This document shows, one piece after another, positions 40,230 to 48,211 of a stretch of 64,000 nucleotides of DNA (its first letter is position 1; each line of letters begins with the position of its first letter). Position numbers and translations under genes: made by a program. The notes beneath the pieces are model-generated. The model searched no databases and was not told where the DNA came from. It saw only the letters and a program-made list of their open reading frames with translations. The stretch comes from Streptomyces sp. NBC_01275 (GTDB taxonomy: Bacteria > Actinomycetota > Actinomycetes > Streptomycetales > Streptomycetaceae): assembly GCF_026340655.1 (NCBI RefSeq), contig NZ_JAPEOZ010000001.1:10106001-10170000 (forward strand). The letters are read 5' to 3'.

Positions 40230-40922
40230 TCAGTAAGGGGCCGGATCACGATGCGGGTTCGCCTGTTGAACACGTGAGATGTCACCGTAACGGCGCCAGA
40301 TGTAGTTGATCGCCGCCGCTATGTTCGCCACCGGATCGTAGATTTGGTGGGACGTGCCCGCCTGATGGTTCGCCGCGAAGGTGTCGGGAATCACCTGGGC
40401 GTAGCCGCGTGAGCAGTTGAGCTTGGCGCCGTCCGATTGAACAGGGCCCGTTGCGTTTATGTCGTCCTGGTTCACGGCGTTCGGTTTGAAGGACGACTCG
40501 CGGCATATGAGGGTCAACAGGCTCGCCCCGTTGCTGACGCCCGTCGCCCAGCTTCTCGGTGCGCCGGTCCTGTCGCATGCCTGCTCGGCGAACGCGCGGG
40601 CCGTGGCCTCGGCCACGGCCACTCCCGAGTTCTCCGAGAAGCGCACCGTACTCTTGGTGATGGCCCCGGGATGGCGGCAGTCCACGACGAACCCGGCTCT
40701 GGCGCCGAGTTCTGCCAGTGAGGAACAGCCGGGAAATCCATCAGCAGCCGAGCCGGTGAACCCCAGCATGTGCTGCCATGCCGCGTAGGCCGATTTCGTC
40801 TGCTCGCCAAAGAATCCGGTGGCGCCTGCGGGGATACTTATTCCGACTGCGATGAGTGCGGCTTGAGTGGCCTTGACGTCTTCGTTGCGCTTGCCGAACC
40901 GCACGTTGGAAAGAGTGACCAT
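40230..40922 (-). CDS. Peptidoglycan-binding domain plus lytic transglycosylase (SLT)
   Basis: A 230-residue protein. The N-terminal ~80 residues form a peptidoglycan-binding module (RFGKRNEDVKATQAALIAVG, GFFGEQTKSAYAAWQHMLGF). The C-terminal part is an SLT/goose-lysozyme-like domain: CRESSFKPNAVN supplies the catalytic Glu, CSRGYAQVIPDTFAANH and DPVANIAAAINYIWRRYG are the characteristic later motifs. It would cut the glycan backbone. No signal peptide. GGAGGCACG lies just before the ATG, and the M23 gene follows after 14 nt, so they are one transcript. This layout resembles phage endolysin or tail-associated hydrolases. Confidence 0.86.
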   Translation of the reverse strand: MVTLSNVRFGKRNEDVKATQAALIAVGISIPAGATGFFGEQTKSAYAAWQHMLGFTGSAADGFPGCSSLAELGARAGFVVDCRHPGAITKSTVRFSENSGVAVAEATARAFAEQACDRTGAPRSWATGVSNGASLLTLICRESSFKPNAVNQDDINATGPVQSDGAKLNCSRGYAQVIPDTFAANHQAGTSHQIYDPVANIAAAINYIWRRYGDISRVQQANPHRDPAPY

Positions 40923-41183
40923 CGTGCCTCCTCGACCGTAGGAGGCCGGTTAGGAGTGAGCCTCCACAGTCGCCCTTGGTTCCACCATGCGCCCGATGGG
41001 AGTCGCGCGCAAACTCGGCAGCGTGCTGATATGCGAGTCCTCGGAGGATCAGTCCGTCAATGCGGTCGACTGTGGAGTCCTCGCCACACACCGCGCGAGC
41101 TCCGCCGTCAACCGCGGCGACGCTTCTCCGTCATAGCGGCCAACTCCCCCTGCCGTCATGGATTCCGCGCCAGGCGGGAAGAC

Positions 41184-42050
41184 TCAGACCTTGGGGACAC
41201 GCAGCCTGTCCCAGCTGAACCGGCCGGGGATGCCGTCGGCAGCGCTGCCCTCGAGACCCAGCTTCTGCTGCCAGGCGGTGTAGGACCTCACATCGCCCGG
41301 TCCCCACACGTCGATATGGGCGCTGGACGTGTAGCGGTCGCAGTCTTCGGCGACGAGCCGGTCGTGCATTCCCGCGATGGCGGGCGATGTGCGTCCCGTC
41401 TGGAAGAACGACGCACCAGGGAACGGCTCGAACTGCCCGACAGGGGACGGCCCAGGCGGCTGTGACACGAACGCCGGCCAGGAACCGGGGTCGACATGGT
41501 CGTTCTCCGGGACGTGGGCATGGGCGTACCACCCGCCCTGCGACCTCCACGTCTCGGTCGGACACGTGTTGCGGGACAGGGAAGTCGGCCGGCCCATGGG
41601 CCAGACCTCCGGTACGCCCCAGGAGCCGATCCATGCGCTCAGAACGTCCCAGCCCCGGCAAGGGGTGTCCACCAGTTTTGCGAACACCTCTCCGGTGACG
41701 CGACAGTGCGGGAAGAACAAGGCCTCGATCTGGATGACGACTTTGCCAGTCCGGTTGGTACGAACACCACCGTCCGCGTCGAACACGGCTCTACTGCGGG
41801 AAGTGGCAGGGAAGAACTGGACGAACGCCCCTGTGAAGGGATCCCAGAGGATGTGCGGAGCGCGGCCCTTACCGCTGCCGGTGAAGAAACCCCTGAGATT
41901 GGCGAAGGGGATCAGATCCAGGGGCGCCTCGGCGGTGGCCTTCTTGTCCGCCGTGATGTGCGCGATCGCCCGTGCGGGGAATTCGGGGTCACATGGGGCG
42001 TGGTCCCCGACGTCCGCCTTGAGAGCTTGGGGCATCCATGGATCAGGCAT
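41184..42050 (-). CDS. N-acetylmuramoyl-L-alanine amidase-like endolysin with peptidoglycan-binding domain
   Basis: A 288-residue protein. The N-terminal ~190 residues follow the amidase-2-type endolysins of actinobacteria: AIAHITAD carries the first His ligand, GVRTNRTGKVVIQIEA is the conserved core strand, and AHAHVPENDHVDPG matches the family HxxVPENxHxDPG zinc/catalytic motif. The C-terminal ~80 residues (PGASFFQTGRTSPAIAGMHD to SADGIPGRFSWDRLRVPKV) are the same peptidoglycan-binding module as in the M23 protein. I choose MPDPWMPQALK (42050) with AGGA 7 nt upstream rather than the ATG at 42074. No signal peptide. It is first in the set of three wall hydrolases. Confidence 0.82.
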   Translation of the reverse strand: MPDPWMPQALKADVGDHAPCDPEFPARAIAHITADKKATAEAPLDLIPFANLRGFFTGSGKGRAPHILWDPFTGAFVQFFPATSRSRAVFDADGGVRTNRTGKVVIQIEALFFPHCRVTGEVFAKLVDTPCRGWDVLSAWIGSWGVPEVWPMGRPTSLSRNTCPTETWRSQGGWYAHAHVPENDHVDPGSWPAFVSQPPGPSPVGQFEPFPGASFFQTGRTSPAIAGMHDRLVAEDCDRYTSSAHIDVWGPGDVRSYTAWQQKLGLEGSAADGIPGRFSWDRLRVPKV

Positions 42051-42988
42051 GGTGGGATCCTTTGCTCCTCGCACCGCACATGGCCGTGGGATGCAGCAAG
42101 GGTGAGCTGGGGAAGCGGACGCTGGGCGAACAAGGGGCCGCGCAGCGGGCCTTTCCCTCTTTCCACGATGCGTCTGATGGGGGTCTTGAGCAAACGGGGA
42201 AGGCTACAGGAAGCGGTTTTCCGGATGTGGCCCTTGCCGTCCGGTCGGCGGGATCCGCAGCTGGGCATCCTCGGCTCCGCGTGCCCGGCTCATCTCGTCG
42301 ATCGGGCACAAGTCCACCCGGCCGGTCGGCGGGTGGAGTTCGGCCTTGTGCCGCAGCTCAAGGACCAGGAAGTGGGGACTCGGCGGGGCTCAGGGGGACT
42401 CACGGGATGTCGCACATGCCGGCCGGCCCTCCAGATCGCCCAGAGCCCGAGCGAAGCCGCGCGGATCACGCTCCGACTCGGCGCAGGAGCCGTCATCGCT
42501 GAGGGCGGCAACATGTGCCCCGGCACCAGGACCTGATCCGGCGACAATGTCCCTGTGGGGACGGCCCCGACCCCGACGGTCGGTCGAGGGTGTGCTGCGG
42601 CTGCGGCGCAGGGACCTCGGACCGCACGCCTGGCACTGGGTGCTCCGCGCTCTGTGGGAGGAACACCCCCTCGGCGTCGGCCAGTTGCCCGGGCTCGGGG
42701 ACCTGACCTGCCGCCCTGTGAACGGCGCGGCCCCGAGCTCCGGCGGTTGCCCAGCGTCCCGCCGGACATCCGCGTCTTCAACCCTGTCCCCGGTGTGCGC
42801 CGGTCTTTCGCGCGGGCGATCGTGGCATGGCTGAAGGACGTGGGGAACAGCGCCTGGACGACGCCGCACCATGGTCGAATCCACATTCACGCCTCCAGCC
42901 GAGTGCACAGCGAGACACCCGATCCGCCCCTGTCGGCGATCCGCACGCCGCCGGGATCGCGGCGAGCGGGTCCGTCGCGCTCGGGCCG
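42051..42988. other. Interval without a convincing gene
   Basis: About 940 nt. The plus-strand frame starting MSLWGRPRPRRSVEGVLRLR at 42547 has a good start context but composition and neighbours do not convince me. No IS motif, tRNA or strong hairpin is visible. Confidence 0.4.
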
Positions 42989-44086
42989 TTACTTGAGCTC
43001 GGCGTCGGTGTAGTAGCCGCCTGCGACCAGGACCAACTCGTAGTTGGTCTTGTCGACGGTCGCCGGTTGCAGCAGGTAGGCGGGGACGGCCTTGACGCCG
43101 TTGTTGTAGGCCCTTCTGTTGTTCACCCTCGGCGTCCTGTCGTTGAGTATGTTGTCGGCCATCTCCGCGGCCATCCCGGCGAGCTGGCGGAGGTCCTTGT
43201 AGACGGTCTGCGACTGCTCACCTGCGATGATCGACTTCACCGAGGCCAGTTCGGCGTCCTGACCGGTGATGATCGGAAGGCGCTTGCTGCCGGTGCCGTA
43301 GCCGTCCTCCTTCAGCGCGTTCAGGACGCCGATGGAGATGCCGTCGTACGGCGACAGGACCGCGTCGACCGTTCTGCCGCCGTACGACGTGTCGAGGATG
43401 CCGTCCATGCGCTTCTTCGCCGTGGGCCCGTCCCAGCGCAGGGTGGTGACCTGCTTGAGCTCGGTCTGGCCGGACCGGACCACCAACTGCTTGGAGTCGA
43501 TGTACGGCTGGAGGAGGTGCATCGCGCCGTCGAAGAAGTACTTGGTGTTGTTGTCGTCGGGGGAGCCGGCGAACAGCTCGATGTTGAACGGGCCCGCGCC
43601 GTCCTCCAGGCCGAGCTTTTCGACGATGTAACGGGCCTGGAGCCGGCCGACCTGCTCGTTGTCGAAGGAGACGTAGTAGTCGACGTTCTCGGTGCCGAGG
43701 ATGAGGCGGTCGTAGGAGATCACCGGTATGTCCGCGTCGGCGGCCTTCTGGAGAACGCCGTTCAGCGACTTGTTGTCGATGGCCGCGATGATCAGCGCGT
43801 CGACGCCCTGCTTGATCAGGGCCTCGATCTGTGAGACCTGGGTTTTCGGGCTGTCCTGGCCGTAGACCAGCTTCGTCTTGTAGCCGTCGGCCTTCAGGTC
43901 GTCGACGACGCTCTTGCCGTCCGTGAGCCAGCGCTCGGAGGCCTGGGTCGGCATGGCGATGCCGATGGTGTCGCCCTTGGCGCTGTCCTTGGAGCTGCCC
44001 CCCAGGTCCTGGCCGCAGGCGGTCAGGGTGAGGGCGAGAGAGGTGGCTCCGGCGGTGGCAGCGAGAGCGGCTCTTCGGTTGCGCAT
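42989..44086 (-). CDS. ChvE-like sugar ABC transporter substrate-binding lipoprotein
   Basis: A 365-residue periplasmic-binding-protein-like lipoprotein. LALTLTACGQD is a lipobox (lipidated Cys at about residue 24). The mature part matches the multiple-monosaccharide (ChvE/XylF) group: DTIGIAMPTQASERWLTDGK, QIEALIKQGVDALIIAAIDN, ADIPVISYDRLILGTENVDY, GGRTVDAVLSPYDGISIGVL, KRLPIITGQDAELASVKSII. It would bind xylose, arabinose or glucose and pass it to an ABC permease. No gguA/gguB-type ATPase or permease gene lies in the window, so it is an orphan or serves a distant transporter. AGGAACGATCCCC precedes the ATG. Confidence 0.9.
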   Translation of the reverse strand: MRNRRAALAATAGATSLALTLTACGQDLGGSSKDSAKGDTIGIAMPTQASERWLTDGKSVVDDLKADGYKTKLVYGQDSPKTQVSQIEALIKQGVDALIIAAIDNKSLNGVLQKAADADIPVISYDRLILGTENVDYYVSFDNEQVGRLQARYIVEKLGLEDGAGPFNIELFAGSPDDNNTKYFFDGAMHLLQPYIDSKQLVVRSGQTELKQVTTLRWDGPTAKKRMDGILDTSYGGRTVDAVLSPYDGISIGVLNALKEDGYGTGSKRLPIITGQDAELASVKSIIAGEQSQTVYKDLRQLAGMAAEMADNILNDRTPRVNNRRAYNNGVKAVPAYLLQPATVDKTNYELVLVAGGYYTDAELK

Positions 44087-45197
44087 GGGGATCGTTCCTC
44101 GTTCTTCTCGTCGTTGAGAGGATGGCGGCGGATCAGATGTCGGTGAGAACCGGTGGGCCGGGCAGGGCAGTTGGCGAGTGGGGCGGGCGGGCAGTCGGCG
44201 GGTGGGACGCGCCGTCCGTGTCCGCTTGCGCTCGGTGTCCGGCCCGGTGGCTTGGTGGGCTGGTCCCGTGAGGATGCCGTGCGGGGGATCGCCCTGGACG
44301 GGCCGGACATCCGGTGGAGCGGTACGCCCGGCGGCCGATGTGCTCGCCGTCCTCGTGGATCCGCACGCGGTCGGCGAGCGAGACCGTCGGGAGCCTGGCT
44401 CGCACGCTCAGGGACAGTGAACCGGCGGAGGATCGCGCGGAACTGACAGGCGGTCAGGGCGCGTGGCGAGTCGCTCAGGTCGTTGCTCGCGCGTCTCGGC
44501 GCCCCGCAGTTCGACGATCGGTGCGGTGGTTCGGCCCTGCGCCCGGGCCTTGTCGGCTCTCGGGATCGCGCCGCCGGTGCGCACCTGTACATACGTCAGG
44601 CCGCACCGAGGCGCTCCTGCCGTGTATGTACTGTTTTCGGGGGTGCGCAGGGCACTTGCCTTTCAGCTGTTCGAAATATCGTCACGCTGTCGGAATGGTG
44701 GCGCGACGATAGAAGGGGGTGTCCGTGGTGTCAACGGTGCGAACAGAAACGGTTCCAGAAGGTGACGGAGATCGCTTTCTGTCTCTGGTGGAACCTTAGC
44801 CGCGACACCGGGGAACCCGGCGGGACTTCTGCCTTTTTCGCTGGTCAACGGTATGACCAGACCGAGTGGAGTGACCGAGTGGAGCAGCGCAGGGGCACGT
44901 CGCTCCGCGCTGTGAACTCGCTGTGTGAAAGGGCTTCCCGATGTCGCTGGGCTCGACGAGTCGGAAGGGCTCGCGCGGTTCGTGCGCGCGGCCGCATGCG
45001 AGGGCCCTTCGCGTGACCGGACACCACCTGCGCCAAGAGGCTGCGCTGTCCCAGGGGAGAGAGGGACGGGTCGCGTCGTTCTCGTGGGGCTGTCCGGTTT
45101 GATCCGCCAGGTTTCCAGGACGGGCCGGATTGCGACGGGGTGCGGGCGGATCCACTTGGGGAAACGAGCGGCAGAGTCTCCCTGGTATGTTGCGCCG
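44087..45197. other. Long interval upstream of SBP and VOC genes
   Basis: About 1.1 kb without a supportable gene. A tiny frame at 44725-44799 (GTG start after AGAAGGGGG; VVSTVRTETVPEGDGDRFLS) is possible but unsupported. GACCGAGTGGAGTGACCGAGTGGAG around 44860 is a short direct repeat. Confidence 0.4.
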
Positions 45198-45626
45198 ATG
45201 TCAGAGATCAAGAAGTTTCAGGTCACCTTTGACTGCGCAGAACCTGAGCGCCTCGCTCGTTTCTGGTGCGAGGTGTTGGGGTACGTCGTACCGCCGCCCC
45301 CGGAGGGGTTTGCCACTTGGGACGACTTCAAGTGCTCGCAGCCACCTGAGGAGCGGGATTCATGGTTTTCCTGCAGTGATCCCTCAGGTGTGGGCCCGCG
45401 CCTGTACTTCCAGCGCGTCCCCGAAGGGAAGACCGCGAAGAACCGGCTGCATCTCGATGTGCGGGTCGGCACCGGGCTCGTGGGTGAAGAGCGCCTCGCC
45501 GCACTTGAGGCCGAATGCGCGCGACTGGTCCCGCTCGGCGCGGTGCACGTGCGAACGCTGTATGACGGCAATGATTCGTGCATCCCGATGCTCGACATCG
45601 AGGGCAACGAGTTCTGTATCGACTGA
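45198..45626 (+). CDS. VOC-superfamily protein, copy 2
   Basis: A 142-residue paralogue of the protein at 37774, with the same blocks (KKFQVTFDCAEPERLARFWC, GVGPRLYFQRVPEGKTAKNR, LHLDVRVGTGLVGEERLAAL, MLDIEGNEFCID). The DNA is also highly similar over the whole coding part, in inverted orientation, 7 kb away. Main differences lie in residues ~45-60 and ~115-128. The fold is certain, the substrate unknown. The start is the ATG before SEIKKF; the frame is open further upstream but without homology to copy 1. Confidence 0.86.
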   Translation: MSEIKKFQVTFDCAEPERLARFWCEVLGYVVPPPPEGFATWDDFKCSQPPEERDSWFSCSDPSGVGPRLYFQRVPEGKTAKNRLHLDVRVGTGLVGEERLAALEAECARLVPLGAVHVRTLYDGNDSCIPMLDIEGNEFCID

Positions 45627-45791
45627 GCATTCTCCGAGCTGGAGGGGTGGGCAGCCGCCTCCCTTGGACCTCGCTGTTCCCGTACGGGGCGGGAGTCGTC
45701 CCGTGAGGGTGAGATTGTGCAGCCGGGCGGCCCTGGGAATCGAAGCGGAAGCCGTCGGGCTCGTCGGGCGGGCCGACCGGCTCGTCCCTCG

Positions 45792-46493
45792 TCACCTGGC
45801 TCGGTGTTCGCCCGTCTCCGGCTGCTCCAGATGAGAGGCGAGGACGGCGGCCTGGACCCGGCGCTGCACGCCCAGCTTGGCCAGGAGGCGGGAGATGTGG
45901 TTCTTGACGGTCTTCTCCGACAGGTAGAGCTTCTTGCCGATCTCCCGGTTGGTCAGCCCGTCGCCGATCAGGGCCAGGATGTCCCTCTCACGCGGTGACA
46001 GGCTCGCCAGCTCGGACGGCACGGAAGGGCTCTGCACGGGATCGGCCCGCAGCGAGCGCATCAGGCGGGCCGTGGTCGCGGGGTCCAGCATCGACTGGCC
46101 GGAGGCCACCGTCCGCACCGCCGAGACGAGGTCGGACCCCTTGATCTGCTTGAGGACGTAGCCGGAGGCGCCGGCCATGATCGCGTCGAGCAGGGCCTCC
46201 TCGTCGTCGAACGAGGTCAGCATCAGACAGGCCAGTTCCGGCATCTGGCTGCGCAGTTCCCGGCAGACCGAGATGCCGTCGCCGTCCGGCAGACGTACGT
46301 CGAGGACGGCCACGTCGGGGCGCAGCGCGGGGCCTCGCGCGAGCGCGTGGTCGACGGTGCCGGCGTCGCCGATCACCTTGATGTCCGGCTCGGAGTCGAG
46401 CAGGTCGGCCAGGCCACGGCGGACGACCTCGTGGTCGTCCAGCAGGAACACCCGGATCGGGTTCTGCTCGCTGAAGGTGCGCGGCTCTGACAT
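45792..46493 (-). CDS. DevR/OsdR-type NarL-family response regulator
   Basis: A 233-residue response regulator. Receiver: IRVFLLDDHEVVRRGLADLL (acidic pair), VAVLDVRLPDGDG (phospho-Asp), LTSFDDEEAL and GYVLKQIKGSDLV (Lys). C-terminal LuxR-type HTH: LSPRERDILALIGDGLTNRE, IGKKLYLSEKTVKNHISRLL. The layout and the RRVQAAVLAS end match the DosR/DevR group of Mycobacterium and OsdR of Streptomyces, regulators of hypoxia and dormancy genes. GAGGGG lies 7 nt before the ATG. A GGGCCGACCGGCCC palindrome sits 82 nt upstream. No DosS/OsdK-like kinase is adjacent. The following 18 kb is gene content expected of such a regulon. Confidence 0.9.
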   Translation of the reverse strand: MSEPRTFSEQNPIRVFLLDDHEVVRRGLADLLDSEPDIKVIGDAGTVDHALARGPALRPDVAVLDVRLPDGDGISVCRELRSQMPELACLMLTSFDDEEALLDAIMAGASGYVLKQIKGSDLVSAVRTVASGQSMLDPATTARLMRSLRADPVQSPSVPSELASLSPRERDILALIGDGLTNREIGKKLYLSEKTVKNHISRLLAKLGVQRRVQAAVLASHLEQPETGEHRAR

Positions 46494-46575
46494 GGTGACC
46501 CCTCGTTCCCCGACGGAGGACAGGCTGCGACCTGCCCGTGATTCCGATCATCACTCGCCGGGACCGAATGTACTA

Positions 46576-46589
46576 GGGCCGACCGGCCC
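46576..46589. promoter_or_regulatory. DosR/OsdR-like box upstream of response regulator
   Basis: GGGCC-GACC-GGCCC, a palindrome matching the skeleton GGGNC-N4-GNCCC of the mycobacterial DosR box (GGGACTWWAGTCCC). It lies 82 nt before the regulator start, suggesting autoregulation. The identical 14-mer recurs at 63578. Confidence 0.5.
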
Positions 46590-46642
46590 CACTCGCTCGG
46601 AGGCGGCCGCCCTGAGGGGTCCGACACCTGGTCCGGGCGCGT

Positions 46643-47335
46643 TCATGCGGAGTCGACGTTCTCGGCGCCGTCCGCGGGCGCGCCCTTCGGCCGGCCGTGT
46701 CGGGTGAGGTCGAAGTCCACGTCCACGACTCCTTCGACCGCGCGGACCAGCCGTGCCGCCACCGGCACCAGGGAGGTGTCCCGGACCGGGCCGACGAGTT
46801 TCACGACGCCGTTCCGCACCTCGACGCGCACGCTCGATCGCGGCATGGGGAACAGGTAGGACACGATCTCGCGCCGTACCTCCTCGGCGATCTCCTCGTC
46901 GGTGCGGAGGAAGACCTTGAGCAGGTCGGCACGGCTGACGACGCCTTCGAGCAGGCCCACGGCGTCGACCACGGGGAGTCGCTTGACCTTCGCCCGTGCC
47001 ATGGTCCGGGCGGCCTGGGCCAGCGTGGCGTCCGGGTGGACGGTGAGGGCGGGGGAGGTCATGAGTTCCTCCGCGGTGACCGCGCCGGCCTTCGCCAGGT
47101 CGGACAGGCGGCGCAGCTGTGTGTACCGGTCGGGGTCGCTGTCGCGGAACTCCTCCTTGGGCAGGAGGTCCGCCTCGGAGACGACGCCGACGACACGGCC
47201 CTCGCCCTCGATGACGGGCAGGGCGCTGATCTTCCAGTCCTGCATCAGCTGCACGATCTCCTTGAAGGTCGCCTCGCGGCCGACTGCGGCGACCGTGTGG
47301 GTCATGACATCGCTGACGATGTGCGGTGTGTGCAT
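46643..47335 (-). CDS. CBS-pair plus BON domain protein
   Basis: A 230-residue protein: two CBS domains (HIVSDVMTHTVAAVGREATF; EELMTSPALTVHPDATLAQA) followed by a BON domain (residues ~150-215; SSVRVEVRNGVVKLVGPV, VEGVVDVDFDLTRHG). CBS pairs sense adenylates, and BON domains are thought to bind membranes or lipids. CBS-BON proteins are standard members of dormancy regulons. I use the ATG at 47335 with GGAG 5 nt upstream; a GTG two codons earlier overlaps that Shine-Dalgarno. It lies 30 nt downstream of the cyclic-nucleotide-binding gene on the same strand, likely one transcript with it. Confidence 0.87.
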   Translation of the reverse strand: MHTPHIVSDVMTHTVAAVGREATFKEIVQLMQDWKISALPVIEGEGRVVGVVSEADLLPKEEFRDSDPDRYTQLRRLSDLAKAGAVTAEELMTSPALTVHPDATLAQAARTMARAKVKRLPVVDAVGLLEGVVSRADLLKVFLRTDEEIAEEVRREIVSYLFPMPRSSVRVEVRNGVVKLVGPVRDTSLVPVAARLVRAVEGVVDVDFDLTRHGRPKGAPADGAENVDSA

Positions 47336-47365
47336 GGCCACTCCTTCGTCGTTCGTTCGACCGGG

Positions 47366-47836
47366 TCAGACGGTGCTGTCGGCGCCGTAAGGGGCGTACA
47401 GGTCCAGGAGGCGGGTCCTGGACGAGCGCAGACGGTGGGCCAGCACCTCGCCGACCCACCGGGCGACGTCGTTGCCCAGGGCCGGGTCGTCCTGGCACAT
47501 GGACCGGACGGCCGTGGCGTCGAACTCGTAGGCCCGCACCGGTGTGGTCGCCTCGGCGCCCAGGTGCCAGACGCGCGGGGTGAAGAGCCAGGACCAGCCG
47601 ACCAGTTCGTTGTGCCCGAGCTTCTCGATGACGGCCGCCCGACGGCCCGGCACGTGCATGTCGAGCTCGATCGTGCCGGTGCGGATGATCCAGAAGCGGT
47701 CTGCGCGCCCGCCTTCCTCGAAGAGGCGTGTCCCTTGGGGGATGGACACCTCCCGGGCGACGCGCATGAGCCGCCGGCGGTGTTCGGCGGACAGTGCGCG
47801 CAGCATGCTGGGGGTGGGGACGGGGGAAGCGTTCAT
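47366..47836 (-). CDS. Cyclic-nucleotide-binding domain protein without HTH
   Basis: A 156-residue protein consisting of one cNMP-binding (CRP-type) beta-barrel: REVSIPQGTRLFEEGGRADR, FWIIRTGTIELDMHVPGRRA, LGHNELVGWSWLFTP, and a C-terminal helix (NDVARWVGEVLAHRLRSSRT). No DNA-binding helix-turn-helix follows, so it is a stand-alone sensor, not a CRP regulator. GGAGGCACG precedes the ATG at 47836; the open frame continues to 48049 but into the divergent control region. It lies between arcD (divergent) and the CBS-BON gene. Ligand unknown; relatives in mycobacterial DosR regulons are similarly placed. Confidence 0.85.
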   Translation of the reverse strand: MNASPVPTPSMLRALSAEHRRRLMRVAREVSIPQGTRLFEEGGRADRFWIIRTGTIELDMHVPGRRAAVIEKLGHNELVGWSWLFTPRVWHLGAEATTPVRAYEFDATAVRSMCQDDPALGNDVARWVGEVLAHRLRSSRTRLLDLYAPYGADSTV

Positions 47837-48211
47837 GGCGTGCCTCCGGGACGAGGTGCGGGGACGTGCACCTCCAGCGTGTGCCGGGCCTCCGGGACGG
47901 GCCATGGGCCACCCGGTCCAGTGATCGGTCCATTCGGTACCGAAGGGGAGTTTTCGGCGCGGCGCAGCGGCGGATCGCCTCCTGACCACTGCACCTTCGG
48001 TCCGTCTGCCCGAAGTCCGGACGTCGGCAAAACCTCGTGGAGGCGCCACTCAGCCTGCGCCCAGGACGAGTTGGGGCTGCACGGACCTCCCGGTCCGGGA
48101 CCTTCGGGAACCTCCGCGGGCCCGAGTGGCCGCTGCCCTGATCCGGCGTGGCGCAGAAGCATTCGTTCGCGGATCGACTCATTCTCAGCGACTTGCACAA
48201 GGAGCACAGCC
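47837..48211. promoter_or_regulatory. Divergent control region of CNB protein and arc operon
   Basis: 375 nt rich in dyads. GGGCC-ATGG-GCCAC (47899-47912) is a near match to the DosR-type skeleton. TTCGGTACCGAA (47933-47944) is a perfect palindrome. GGACC-TCCC-GGTCC (48083-48096) is followed directly by GGGACCTTCGGG, a half-site-like element about 100 nt before arcD. Together they suggest control of the arginine deiminase genes from this gap. Confidence 0.45.

Noticed and set aside
39565..42050. Prophage call for the wall-hydrolase trio
   Set aside because: No integrase, terminase, capsid, portal or tail genes are found nearby; only the lytic enzymes are present.
42547..42834. Possible protein MSLWGRPRPRRSVEGV...
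   Set aside because: No ribosome-binding site or recognisable family, and its C-terminal half is compositionally like frame noise.
46697..48211. N-terminal extension of the arcD frame to 1001 codons
   Set aside because: It overlaps the CBS-BON and CNB genes in antisense and lacks homology; the ATG at 48212 has a proper Shine-Dalgarno.
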